Notes under the pieces: generated by a model
Databases searched by the model: none
What the model saw: only the letters and a program-made list of their open reading frames with translations
Told to the model about the DNA's origin: nothing
Translations under genes and position numbers: made by a program
Part shown: positions 1-7,891 of the stretch, piece after piece
How positions within the stretch are numbered: position 1 is the stretch's first letter
Layout of the letters: every line of letters starts with the position of its first letter
Assembly: GCA_937127245.1 (NCBI GenBank)
Contig: CAKZLU010000022.1
Span: forward strand, 1-40,563
Length of the DNA: 40,563 bases
From: an uncultured Actinomycetes bacterium
GTDB taxonomy: Bacteria; Actinomycetota; Geothermincolia; Fen-727; JACVIW01
Direction: 5' to 3'

Positions 1-1
1 C

Positions 2-817
2 GATGAATATAAGTTCTTGGATGAGATATGCGCAGGGACGATTGTCAGCGCTTTTCTCCATCTGAAATACGATTTCCACAATCTCAAAGTGCTCTTCAAA
101 GAGCAAGTCACGGGAATGCTCCCTTCCGAAGAAATCCTTCTTTCGCAGCTCGGGACGGTTGACGTGGAGGAAATTAGGCAGTCCGTTGCCAGGCATCGCA
201 GGGGGTACCTGCCTGTTTTGCTCGAGGAGACCATGGATGAGATACGCTCGGGAATAGAGAGGCTCGGCAACGATCCACAGGCGGTGGACATCGTAGCGGA
301 TAGGTTGTTCATCGAGGCAAGGTTGAAGCTTGCCTTAATGGAGAAAAGCCGATTTCTAATAAATTTCGCGAGGTCCGCGCTTGACCTTGCTAATCTCAAA
401 ATACTCTTGCGGGGGATCGTTCTCGGCAAGGAGAGACCTTTCTACGAGGAGGCGTTCGCCTCGGGAGGTAAACTCACAAAGCAGATGCTCATCGAGCTTT
501 CATCAGAGAGCCCCGAAAGAGTCTCGGCAAGGCTACTTACAACGAGATATGGCAGGATGCTTGCTCCCCTCCTGGAGCTGGCGGACAAGAGGGTGAGGCT
601 TACCACCCTTGACCGGCAGTCCGATGAGTATCTGATGGAACAGTGCGCGCAGATGAACAGGGTGGCGGTGGGTCCGGAAAGGATAGTTCGCTACATTATC
701 AGAAGGGAAAACGAGGTTGTCCTCCTGAGGATAATATTGATGGGGAAACTTCATGGTCTTACACCCGTGGCGATTGAAGAGCGCATAGCCGCAATCTGCG
801 GTAGCGCCTCATACTGA
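2..817 (+). CDS. ntpC: V/A-type ATP synthase subunit C (5' end outside window)
   Basis: The reading frame is open to the first bases of the window (codons from base 2), so the N-terminus is missing; about 271 residues remain of a family that is usually 330-360 long. The alpha-helical protein ends with segments such as NEVVLLRIILMGKLHGL, typical of the C/d subunit, which sits at the base of the central stalk and links the rotor ring to the D/F shaft. The identity rests on this sequence character and on the downstream order F-A-B-D, the usual order in bacterial and archaeal V/A-ATPase operons. The TTG at 17 is only an internal codon. Subunits I, K and E should lie upstream of the window. Confidence 0.85.
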   Translation, partial: DEYKFLDEICAGTIVSAFLHLKYDFHNLKVLFKEQVTGMLPSEEILLSQLGTVDVEEIRQSVARHRRGYLPVLLEETMDEIRSGIERLGNDPQAVDIVADRLFIEARLKLALMEKSRFLINFARSALDLANLKILLRGIVLGKERPFYEEAFASGGKLTKQMLIELSSESPERVSARLLTTRYGRMLAPLLELADKRVRLTTLDRQSDEYLMEQCAQMNRVAVGPERIVRYIIRRENEVVLLRIILMGKLHGLTPVAIEERIAAICGSASY

Positions 818-849
818 CCTGTTTTTGTTTGTTAAGTTGGTGTTTTGAA

Positions 850-1164
850 ATGAAGATTGCGATGATAGGCGGGAGAACTTCAACGGTTGGGTTCAAACCG
901 CTCGGGATTGATACGTACCCTGTGAGGGAGCCGGAGCGGGCGCTCGAAGTATGGGAGGGAATCGACCTTTCGAAATACGGAATCATTTTCATGACAGAGC
1001 CAATTTATGAGCGATTGAAGCAGAAGGTTGATGAGATTCGGTCGGAGTTTCTGCCGGCGGTGATAGTCATACCGGCCGTGGTGGGAAGCCGCGGGATAGC
1101 CTCTGCGGAGATAAGGGCGCTCGTGGAGAAGGCTGTAGGTACCGACATGATGATCGGTGAGTGA
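850..1164 (+). CDS. ntpF: V/A-type ATP synthase subunit F
   Basis: A 104-residue protein, the usual size for subunit F, a small Rossmann-like protein that joins subunit D in the central shaft. It starts MKIAMIGGRTSTVGFKPLGI, with the typical hydrophobic strand followed by a glycine-rich turn, and contains the family-like stretch YGIIFMTEPIYERL. I chose the ATG at 850 over the TTG at 829 because the conserved fold begins there; no strong ribosome-binding site is visible for either. It lies 32 bases after ntpC. Its end comes before the preferred ntpA start at 1208 but would overlap a possible GTG start at 1157, consistent with one polycistronic message. Confidence 0.88.
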   Translation: MKIAMIGGRTSTVGFKPLGIDTYPVREPERALEVWEGIDLSKYGIIFMTEPIYERLKQKVDEIRSEFLPAVIVIPAVVGSRGIASAEIRALVEKAVGTDMMIGE

Positions 1165-1207
1165 TAAACAGTTTAGGCAAGCCGGGATTTCGTCTCAAGG
1201 AGAGAAG

Positions 1208-3043
1208 ATGGTTGATGAAAGTCAGGCAGGAGAAATAATAAAGGTCGCCGGTCCCCTCGTTGTGGCAAGGGGGCTTCCTCAGCCGCGCATGTATGACCTT
1301 GTGCGAGTGGGAAAAGAACGGCTTATGGGAGAGATAATCGAACTGCGGGGAGACAGAGCCTCTATTCAGGTTTACGAGGAAACAGGTGGACTTGGTCCAG
1401 GGGACCCCGTGTATACCACCGGTGGAGCGCTGAGTGTCGAGCTGGGACCGGGCCTGATCGGCTCAATCTATGATGGTGTTCAAAGACCTCTGGACCTCAT
1501 CAGGGAAGCAACCGGCAACTACATTGCCCGCGGGGTGGAGATGCCCGCCCTCGACAGAGAGAAGGAATGGGAGTTTGTCCCTAAACGCAAGCCCGGGGAC
1601 AGCGTAAGCGAGGGCGACATTTTGGGCGTTGTTCAGGAAACACCCGTGGTTGAGCACAGGGTGATGGTTCCACCAGGTGCAGGCGGCACAATTGAGCACA
1701 TAAACGAGGGACCCTGCAAGGTCACCGACGTTGTTGCCGTGATAAAGGATGGGGACAGAATCCACAATGTCACGCTCTCCACAGTTTGGCCGGTGCGACG
1801 ACCGAGATTGTACAGAGAGAAGATTCCTCCCAGAAACGAACTGGTTACTGGACAGCGCGTAATCGACACATTCTTCCCTGTAGCGATGGGCGGGACGGCG
1901 TGCGTTCCGGGACCGTTCGGCAGCGGGAAGACTGTCATTCAGCACGAAATCGCCAAGTGGGCGAACGCGGACATAATAATCTTTATCGGGTGCGGCGAAC
2001 GCGGAAACGAGATGACTGAGGTCCTGCTTGAGTTCCCCGAACTTATCGACCCTTACTCTGGTGAGCCTCTCATGAAAAGAACGGTCCTTATTGCGAACAC
2101 GAGCAACATGCCGGTTGCTGCGAGGGAAGCCTCGGTCTATACGGGAATAACGATAGCCGAGTATTTCAGGGACATGGGTTATCATGTCGCCCTTCAGGCT
2201 GACTCAACAAGCCGATGGGCGGAGGCTTTAAGGGAGATAAGCGGAAGGCTCGAAGAGATGCCGGGCGAGGAGGGTTTCCCGGCGTATCTGGGAACGAGGC
2301 TTGCCTCGTTCTATGAAAGGGCCGGCATGGTGAAGTGCCACGGCTCGGAGGGGAGAATCGGTTCGGTAACGGTTGTAGGGGCGGTCTCTCCTCCAGGCGG
2401 CGACCTTTCAGAACCGGTCACCCAGGCCACCTTGCGGGTAGTAAAGGTCTTCTGGGGTCTTGAGGACAGGCTCGCTTTCAGAAGGCATTTCCCCGCTATC
2501 AACTGGCTCATCAGCTATTCGCTTTATCTTGAGGAGGTGGAGAGCCAGTGGTCCGAAGAGGTGAACCCCGAGTTTCCCGAGTTAAGAAGAGAGGCAATGG
2601 CTCTGCTGCAGAGAGAGGCGGAACTCGAGGAGATTGTCAGGCTTGTCGGTATTGAGGCGCTTTCAAGCGCGGAAAGATTGACGATGGAAGCCGCAAGGAG
2701 CGTCCGCGAGGATTTCCTGCAGCAAAACGCTTTCGACGAGATAGACACGTACACCTCGATAAGGAAGCAGTTCTTCCTCTTGAGACTTGTCATGAGGTTC
2801 TACAAAGAGGCTGAAAAAGCTCTCGAGGCTGGCGTTGACATTCGGGAGTTAATCAATCTTCCGGTAAGGGAGGACATCGCTCAGGCTAAGTTTATCAGGG
2901 AGGAGAACCTTCAAGAATTCGATGAACTCGAAAAGAGGGTCGCAGATTCCATCAATGAGTTAATCAAGCGCATGGGTGCCGGAGAAGGTGTTGAGGCTGA
3001 AAGCGCGACCGTGGTTTCCGGCGCCGCCATCGAGGAGGAATAA
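1208..3043 (+). CDS. ntpA: V/A-type ATP synthase catalytic subunit A
   Basis: Catalytic nucleotide-binding subunit of the V1/A1 head; with three copies of B it forms the hexamer that hydrolyses or makes ATP. The Walker A motif GPFGSGKT is at residues 235-242. The 'non-homologous region' typical of A subunits precedes it (about residues 115-190), and the SRWAEALREISGRLEEMPGEEG stretch follows, split here as SRWAEALREISGR and LEEMPGEEG. The 611-residue length is slightly above the usual 580-600. The ATG at 1208 is preferred because AAGGAGA lies just upstream; a GTG at 1157 would add 17 residues. The C-terminal tail (from about residue 590) is low-complexity and acidic. Confidence 0.95.
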   Translation: MVDESQAGEIIKVAGPLVVARGLPQPRMYDLVRVGKERLMGEIIELRGDRASIQVYEETGGLGPGDPVYTTGGALSVELGPGLIGSIYDGVQRPLDLIREATGNYIARGVEMPALDREKEWEFVPKRKPGDSVSEGDILGVVQETPVVEHRVMVPPGAGGTIEHINEGPCKVTDVVAVIKDGDRIHNVTLSTVWPVRRPRLYREKIPPRNELVTGQRVIDTFFPVAMGGTACVPGPFGSGKTVIQHEIAKWANADIIIFIGCGERGNEMTEVLLEFPELIDPYSGEPLMKRTVLIANTSNMPVAAREASVYTGITIAEYFRDMGYHVALQADSTSRWAEALREISGRLEEMPGEEGFPAYLGTRLASFYERAGMVKCHGSEGRIGSVTVVGAVSPPGGDLSEPVTQATLRVVKVFWGLEDRLAFRRHFPAINWLISYSLYLEEVESQWSEEVNPEFPELRREAMALLQREAELEEIVRLVGIEALSSAERLTMEAARSVREDFLQQNAFDEIDTYTSIRKQFFLLRLVMRFYKEAEKALEAGVDIRELINLPVREDIAQAKFIREENLQEFDELEKRVADSINELIKRMGAGEGVEAESATVVSGAAIEEE

Positions 3044-3114
3044 AAAGAGGCGGAAAGAGGCGGTCGTTTTGCGCCTGAGTTGATAAGGAGAATTATTCGC
3101 ACGGAGGGCGAAGA

Positions 3115-4485
3115 ATGGCGATCAAAGAGTACTTGACGGTGAAAGAGATAGTTGGTCCTCTTCTGCTTGTGGAAGGAGTGGAGGGGGCAAAATACGGAGA
3201 ACTCGTGGAGGTTGAATTTCCTGACGGTTCTGTCGGGCTCGGAAACGTCCTCGAGGTTTCCGAGGACAAGGTTCTGATTCAGTCTTTCGAGGAAACGCGC
3301 GGGCTTGACGTTTCCAACACTAAGATACGGTTCAGGGGGCGCGGTCTTGAGCTGGGCGTCTCGCGTGATATCCTTGGCAGAGTATTCGACGGTCTGGGAA
3401 GACCCATTGATGGTGGTCCGGAGATTATTCCGGAGGCGAGGTTAAGCATCTCCGGAAACCCGATAAACCCTTATGCCCGAGACTATCCGAGCGACTTTAT
3501 ACAGACCGGCATCTCCGCGATTGATGGCCTTAATCCTCTCGTCAGGGGTCAGAAACTCCCAATTTTTTCCGGATCGGGGCTTCCTCATTCGAGAATAGCG
3601 GCTCAGATAGCCAGGCAAAGCACCGTGCTCGGAAAAGAAGAGGAATTCTCGGTCGTTTTTGCCGCGATGGGAATCACCTTTGAGGAAGCAAACTATTTCA
3701 TGAGCGAGTTCAAGAGAACCGCCGCTATCGAGCGCTCCGTGCTTTTTGTAAATCTCGCGGATGACCCCGCAATCGAAAGAATCGCAACGCCGAGGGTCGC
3801 GCTCACGGCCGCTGAATATCTCGCCTTCGAACTCGGAATGCACGTTCTGGTCATTCTCACGGACATGACATACTACTGCGAGGCGCTACGGGAGGTCTCG
3901 GCGGCGAGAAAAGAGGTGCCAGGAAGGAGAGGGTATCCCGGATACCTCTACACCGACCTTGCCACAATTTACGAACGCGCGGGGAGAATTAAGGACGAGC
4001 GGGGTTCCATAACTCAGATTCCGATTCTCTCCATGCCGGAGGATGACAAGACTCACCCCATCCCGGACCTCACGGGATACATAACCGAGGGTCAGATCAT
4101 CTTAAGCCGTGAACTTCACCGCCGCGGAATCTATCCCCCGATTGACGTCCTGCCTTCTCTCTCAAGGCTCAAGGAGAAGGGTATAGGTGAGGGGAAGACC
4201 AGGGAGGACCACTCAAACCTTTCAAACCAGTTGTTCAGCGCATATGCAAGAGGCAAGGAAGCGAAAGAACTCGCGGTTATTCTGGGCGAAGCCGCCTTGA
4301 GCGACGTTGACAAGCTTTACGCGAGGTTCTCTGACGAATTCGAGCACAGGTTCGTGCGCCAGGGCGAGTTCGAAAATAGAACGATCGAGGAGACTCTCGC
4401 GATTGGCTGGGAACTTTTGAGGATGCTTCCCAGGGCTGAGCTAAAGAGGGTCAAAAGGGAGCAGATTGAGAAGTACATGAAATAA
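3115..4485 (+). CDS. ntpB: V/A-type ATP synthase regulatory subunit B
   Basis: Non-catalytic partner of subunit A in the A3B3 head, 456 residues, the normal length. The position of the P-loop is occupied by GSGLPHSR (residues 153-160), the degenerate loop that distinguishes B from A. Family signatures [37 protein letters not shown] and [18 protein letters not shown] are present. The ATG at 3115 follows a purine-rich GGAGGGCGAAGA. It lies 71 bases after ntpA, the longest gap inside the operon together with the 65 bases before ntpD; neither gap shows a terminator. Confidence 0.96.
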   Translation: MAIKEYLTVKEIVGPLLLVEGVEGAKYGELVEVEFPDGSVGLGNVLEVSEDKVLIQSFEETRGLDVSNTKIRFRGRGLELGVSRDILGRVFDGLGRPIDGGPEIIPEARLSISGNPINPYARDYPSDFIQTGISAIDGLNPLVRGQKLPIFSGSGLPHSRIAAQIARQSTVLGKEEEFSVVFAAMGITFEEANYFMSEFKRTAAIERSVLFVNLADDPAIERIATPRVALTAAEYLAFELGMHVLVILTDMTYYCEALREVSAARKEVPGRRGYPGYLYTDLATIYERAGRIKDERGSITQIPILSMPEDDKTHPIPDLTGYITEGQIILSRELHRRGIYPPIDVLPSLSRLKEKGIGEGKTREDHSNLSNQLFSAYARGKEAKELAVILGEAALSDVDKLYARFSDEFEHRFVRQGEFENRTIEETLAIGWELLRMLPRAELKRVKREQIEKYMK

Positions 4486-4550
4486 ACGGTTCGTGCGGTT
4501 TTTCGCTCTGGCGATACAAGGGGTCATTAGGTAGGAGAAGGAGTCAAAAA

Positions 4551-5180
4551 TTGCCTGAGAGGTTGAACGTCAACCCGAACAGAATGGAGCTTTTGAAGCT
4601 GAAAAGAAGGCTTGTGATTGCCCGCAGGGGTCACAAACTCCTTAAGGATAAGTTCGACGAACTCATGAAGCGTTTCCTCCTCGTTGTCAGGGAAAGCCGC
4701 GCTTTAAGGCGCGAAATCGAGGCGGAGCTCTACGGGGCGCATCAGATTTTCGCTCTTGCAAGAAGCGAGGTGTCTACGAGCGAGCTTGAGGAGGCGTTAA
4801 GTTTCCCTAAGGCGAACATGAACCTCGAGGTGAAGAAAGTAAACCTGATGTCAGTTTTGGTTCCCGAGTTTGAAATAAAAAGGGAGGGGGGGTTTGATTG
4901 TTACGGTTTCGCGACAACGCCGACGCTCTTTGATGAATCGCTTAAGAGATTTGAGGAGCTCGTTCCAAAGATGGTCGCCCTTGCCGAAAAAGAAAGCGCG
5001 GTCATGATGCTCGCCGATGAGATAGAGAAGACTCGCAGGCGGGTTAACGCCCTGGAATACGTATTGATCCCCCAGCTTGAGGACACAATCAGGTACATAA
5101 CCATGAAGCTCGATGAGTTTGAGCGGGCAAACCTCACCCGTCTGATGAAGATAAAGGAAATGGTGGCGGGGGAGATCTAA
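4551..5180 (+). CDS. ntpD: V/A-type ATP synthase subunit D
   Basis: Central-shaft subunit D, 209 residues, as expected. It starts with the family pattern NPNRMELLKLKRRLVIARRG and ends with a long C-terminal helix containing RRRVNALEYVLIPQLEDTIRYI in pieces (RRRVNALEYVLIP, then QLEDTIRYI), which forms a coiled coil with the N-terminal helix inside the A3B3 head. The start is TTG, supported by GGAGAAGGAG about eight bases upstream. Its last codons and stop fall inside a 24-bp sequence repeated exactly 71 bp downstream (see the repeat at 5170). It is the last gene of the operon; the next genes are on the other strand. Confidence 0.95.
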   Translation: MPERLNVNPNRMELLKLKRRLVIARRGHKLLKDKFDELMKRFLLVVRESRALRREIEAELYGAHQIFALARSEVSTSELEEALSFPKANMNLEVKKVNLMSVLVPEFEIKREGGFDCYGFATTPTLFDESLKRFEELVPKMVALAEKESAVMMLADEIEKTRRRVNALEYVLIPQLEDTIRYITMKLDEFERANLTRLMKIKEMVAGEI

Positions 5181-5264
5181 CCCCGAAGCAAATACTGATT
5201 GCCGCATTTGGCACTGCTAACTATCCACAAAAATCGAAAAGGGAGATCTAACCCCGAAGCAAAT
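5170..5264 (+). repeat. 24-bp perfect direct repeat, 71-bp pitch, at ntpD 3' end
   Basis: Bases 5170-5193 are repeated without mismatch at 5241-5264. The first copy contains the stop codon of ntpD (TAA at 5178-5180). The 47 bases between the copies (5194-5240) are not repeated in the window. After the second copy a short piece (gaagcaaatc) occurs once more. The arrangement is host sequence, insert, host sequence again. It belongs with the other 70-74 bp-pitch repeats of the window. Confidence 0.9.
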
Positions 5265-5344
5265 CAGAAGCAAATCCTCATTTACCGCTCTTACACAACT
5301 CATCTCTTCGACAAATCCTTGGGAATTCGCTTAAACGTTGCCAC

Positions 5345-6259
5345 TTAGAACTTATGCTCAAGGAAAAGAAGAATCGAGGAGTCAGGGTTAACCTTGAAAC
5401 TCGATGGCTCAAGAACCCAAACCTCGCACCTGCTCAACGCGACGGACTCGCCGGTTCTCGGTGGTCCGGCAAACACTATTATGAAAGCGTCCCTGCCTTC
5501 ATAAAGCGCTTTCTCCCCGTAGAATGGTAACAGCACGGGTTCCGAGCGAGTTATATACGAGATCATCGCCTCTATTAGTGCTCCGTCCTCATTTATTTTC
5601 GTAAACTCGTCGGCGAGCCTCTTGGCGTATGTTGCGGAATACAGCATTGAATGTCCCATGGTCATGCTTTCTGCGACCTCTTTTCTTAGCGCGAGGTTCT
5701 CAACCATATTTCGTATCGAATCTTTGTTATAGTTGGCGTTCTTCTCGACGGCGCTCGGGACAACCAGACCTTCGGCTTTTTCCGGCATCGGTGCCGTTGC
5801 GGTCTGGTCGGCTGCGGATTTTCCGCCAGATCGCTCCAAGCCCTCAGGTGTGCTCTTATTTGCTTTGAACTCTTGTGATACCGTTGGTTCCATCTGGGTC
5901 CGTGTGGTTTTCAAACCCCATGGCTTGATCGCGACGAGTATAACGAGAATCAAAATTAACGCTGCTATCGCGCTCAGTGAGGCTGCTATGCTCGGGCTGA
6001 AGCGGATCACCGGCCTCCTCTTTGGTTCAGCCGATGTGATGTTTCGAACTGCTCTTTCCTTGAAAGAATCTGATATCCGTACCGGGAATTCCCTAAGCGC
6101 TTCCAGAGCCCGGGCGCTTTCTTCCATCTTGGCAAGCAGCGCCCGGCATTTCGCGCAGCTTTCAAGGTGTTTGCCCACCTCGTTTTTTTCCCTGTCGGTC
6201 AAAAGGCCCTCGGAGTGATCAAGAATTTTTCTTTTTATAAAAATACATCTTGCGCGCAT
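5345..6259 (-). CDS. Transmembrane zinc-finger anti-sigma factor
   Basis: A 304-residue protein encoded just downstream of an ECF sigma factor. The N-terminal region holds a zinc-finger anti-sigma pattern: Cys5, then His31-x3-Cys35-x2-Cys38 (HLESCAKC). One strongly hydrophobic segment near residues 88-112 (IAASLSAIAALILILVILVA) would cross the membrane, leaving a C-terminal domain of about 190 residues outside; that domain is unrecognised and begins with a Ser/Thr/Pro/Lys-rich linker. The likely role is to hold the sigma factor at the membrane until an envelope signal arrives. The ATG follows GAGGAATAACA. The gap to the sigma gene is 34 bases, so they are probably co-transcribed. Confidence 0.85.
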   Translation of the reverse strand: MRARCIFIKRKILDHSEGLLTDREKNEVGKHLESCAKCRALLAKMEESARALEALREFPVRISDSFKERAVRNITSAEPKRRPVIRFSPSIAASLSAIAALILILVILVAIKPWGLKTTRTQMEPTVSQEFKANKSTPEGLERSGGKSAADQTATAPMPEKAEGLVVPSAVEKNANYNKDSIRNMVENLALRKEVAESMTMGHSMLYSATYAKRLADEFTKINEDGALIEAMISYITRSEPVLLPFYGEKALYEGRDAFIIVFAGPPRTGESVALSRCEVWVLEPSSFKVNPDSSILLFLEHKF

Positions 6260-6293
6260 TGTTATTCCTCTTGATTTTAGACTCGCAAGACGG

Positions 6294-6917
6294 TCAATTT
6301 GTTCCTCTTTGTTTTTCCGTTGCTCTCTTTTCGCCCATCATTTCGGCAAGCATCATCCTTGCCCTAAATATTCTCGATTTAACGGTTCCGACAGGGAGCC
6401 CGAGCAGCCTGGCTATCTCCTCGTAGGGCATCTCTTCGACCGCGTTCAATAAAAGGGGTACCCTGTATTTGGGATGTATCCTTTGAAGCGCCTTTCTCAC
6501 GTCTTGATAAGTCTCCACCTTGTCGCCTGGCTCGTCTGACATCTGAGGGACTAAGCTCGCCCTTGTGTCGACACTCCCGGTAAAGCTTTCCTCATCAACC
6601 TGCGATTTTATCGGAAGAGGTCTTCGCTTTTCTCTGCGCACGTGGTCGCGAAAACGATTGATCGCTATTTTGTAAACCCATGTGAAAAATGAGGATTTTC
6701 CCTTAAAAGAACCTATGTTTTTGAACGCGAGAAGAAACGCTTCCTGACAGAGATCTTCCGCGTCCTCGCGCCTTCCGGTTGCGCGGTAGAGAAATACGTA
6801 TATCCTCTTATAGTACCTGTCGAAGAGTTCCTCGACCGCTTTTTGATCCCCGCTTTTCGCAAGGCTGATGAGCTCATCATCTGAGAGGTTTTGCTGTTCA
6901 CCCGATGTGAAAGGCAT
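6294..6917 (-). CDS. ECF-family RNA polymerase sigma factor
   Basis: A 207-residue sigma-70 family protein of extracytoplasmic-function size. Region 2 lies near residues 25-95 and includes GRREDAEDLCQEAFLLAFKN and FFTWVYKIAINRFRDHVRR. Region 4 lies near residues 140-195 and includes LNAVEEMPYEEIARLLGLPV followed by GTVKSRIFRARMML, the helix-turn-helix that reads the -35 element. It directs RNA polymerase to a small regulon, usually including its own operon. The gene precedes the anti-sigma gene in the same operon. The start at 6917 has only a close AAGGG; a slightly different start cannot be excluded. Confidence 0.92.
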   Translation of the reverse strand: MPFTSGEQQNLSDDELISLAKSGDQKAVEELFDRYYKRIYVFLYRATGRREDAEDLCQEAFLLAFKNIGSFKGKSSFFTWVYKIAINRFRDHVRREKRRPLPIKSQVDEESFTGSVDTRASLVPQMSDEPGDKVETYQDVRKALQRIHPKYRVPLLLNAVEEMPYEEIARLLGLPVGTVKSRIFRARMMLAEMMGEKRATEKQRGTN

Positions 6918-7235
6918 CCCTTGCCAGTACTCCTACCTGCCGAAAATCGATTTTTATGAGCGTATCATATTTTTTGAAAATATAGTTCCAAAATCCTTTT
7001 GGATTCAGAATATCTGTGGCTCAGCCAAAATCTGTGAACATGCTTCGGGCGCTCGACGCGTTCTTTAAGATTCGGCCCTTTTAAGCTTTTTCGCTTTCAT
7101 CCCCTCTGGCGCAACGGCGCCGGACCGGTGACCCCTCTAAGGATGTTTTCCCGTTGTTGATTCATGTGATTTTCAACTCGAGCCACCTGCCCACATCATC
7201 GTGACTACTTACGGACCGCTTCCTTGATGCCATTT

Positions 7236-7684
7236 TCCTTTCTGCGCGCCTAAGGGGATTCGCTTCTTCTTTGTGACTTTCGAGTTTGTGAAGCCTATCC
7301 TTTTACGCGCCTAAGGGGATTCGAATTTCAGGTGCTCCGGTATTGATGCGGCGCTCTCTCTTTCACCGCGCCCGTGGGTATTGGGGGCAACCTGTGGTCC
7401 CGCGCCAACAACGCAAGCCCTCTTTTACCGCGCCTGCAATGACCCGCCGCTCGTGGCGAACTCTTCGCTGTGATAAACCTCTCTTTCTGCGCGCCCGCGG
7501 GGGCACGGTATTGTCCCGCGGGTATACCCTGAAAGCTATAAATCTTCTCCCGCGCCCGCGCGGACTCGTGGAGCGCTCTCACCGATAGATACTCGGAATA
7601 CTATCTTTCACCGCCCACGGCTCGTAGAATCAGGCTGGCGGGATGACAAACGTGTTGGCTCTTTCACCGCCCACGGGGACTCAT
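7236..7684. CRISPR. Decayed CRISPR-like array, 8 degenerate repeats, ~61-bp pitch
   Basis: Eight related repeats of about 25-28 bp start with ctctttcaccgcg-like sequence and continue cccgcggggactc-like. Taking the base that aligns to the fifth of 'ctttc', they fall at 7242, 7304, 7364, 7426, 7487, 7548, 7609 and 7665, giving pitches of 62, 60, 62, 61, 61, 61 and 56. The sequences between them are unrelated. A possible ninth, poorer unit is near 7184. The best copies keep a dyad of the form CCGCG-cc-CGCGG/GGGG. A pitch of 61 with a 28-29 bp GC-rich dyad repeat is the architecture of type I-E arrays. All copies differ, so it looks like a relic; no cas gene is in the window. Confidence 0.6.
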
Positions 7685-7686
7685 GT

Positions 7687-7786
7687 TTGAAGTGTTTTGC
7701 TTGTGTCTTCTGTTGAATTTCCAACAGGTAACTCCCTTTCCAAATGATTATTAAATAGTTTCGAAGTGTTCGCGGCGTGTCTTCCC
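7687..7786. repeat. Degenerate direct repeat pair, 74-bp pitch
   Basis: gaagtgtt at 7689 and 7763, and gtgtcttc at 7703 and 7777, keep the same internal spacing and are both offset by exactly 74 bases. Together they define a repeat of about 26-30 bp with diverged middle bases. It begins at the edge of the last unit of the 61-bp-pitch array. Confidence 0.5.
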
Positions 7787-7891
7787 TTAAGGATAGCCAG
7801 GGGAAATGTATGCTAATATTTTTCGAGGTCTTGAATCTGCTTTGATTGTTTTCTTTATGACGCTTAAACAAATGAAAAATGGTAAAAGGTT

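Larger units (their letters stand above)
6918..7891. other. 974-bp gene-free region holding repeat arrays
   Basis: No credible gene. Bases 6918-7180 are unstructured apart from AT-rich DNA upstream of the sigma gene, where its promoter should be. From about 7184 to 7684 runs a degenerate array of 61-bp pitch, and a pair of 74-bp-pitch repeats follows to 7786 (both listed separately). Short open frames crossing 7328-7588 on both strands lie inside the array and have no coding character. Confidence 0.7.

Noticed and set aside
1463-2185. Long antisense frame inside ntpA
   Set aside because: Shadow of a strongly conserved gene; no ribosome-binding site and no protein family character.
6294-6917. 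The ECF sigma factor as target of the RsbW-like kinase at 38424
   Set aside because: It already has a cognate zinc-finger anti-sigma gene in its operon and lies 32 kb away; nothing in the sequence links them.
7328-7588. Two overlapping short frames on opposite strands
   Set aside because: Both lie inside the 61-bp-pitch repeat array and consist of repeated Arg/Pro-rich pieces.
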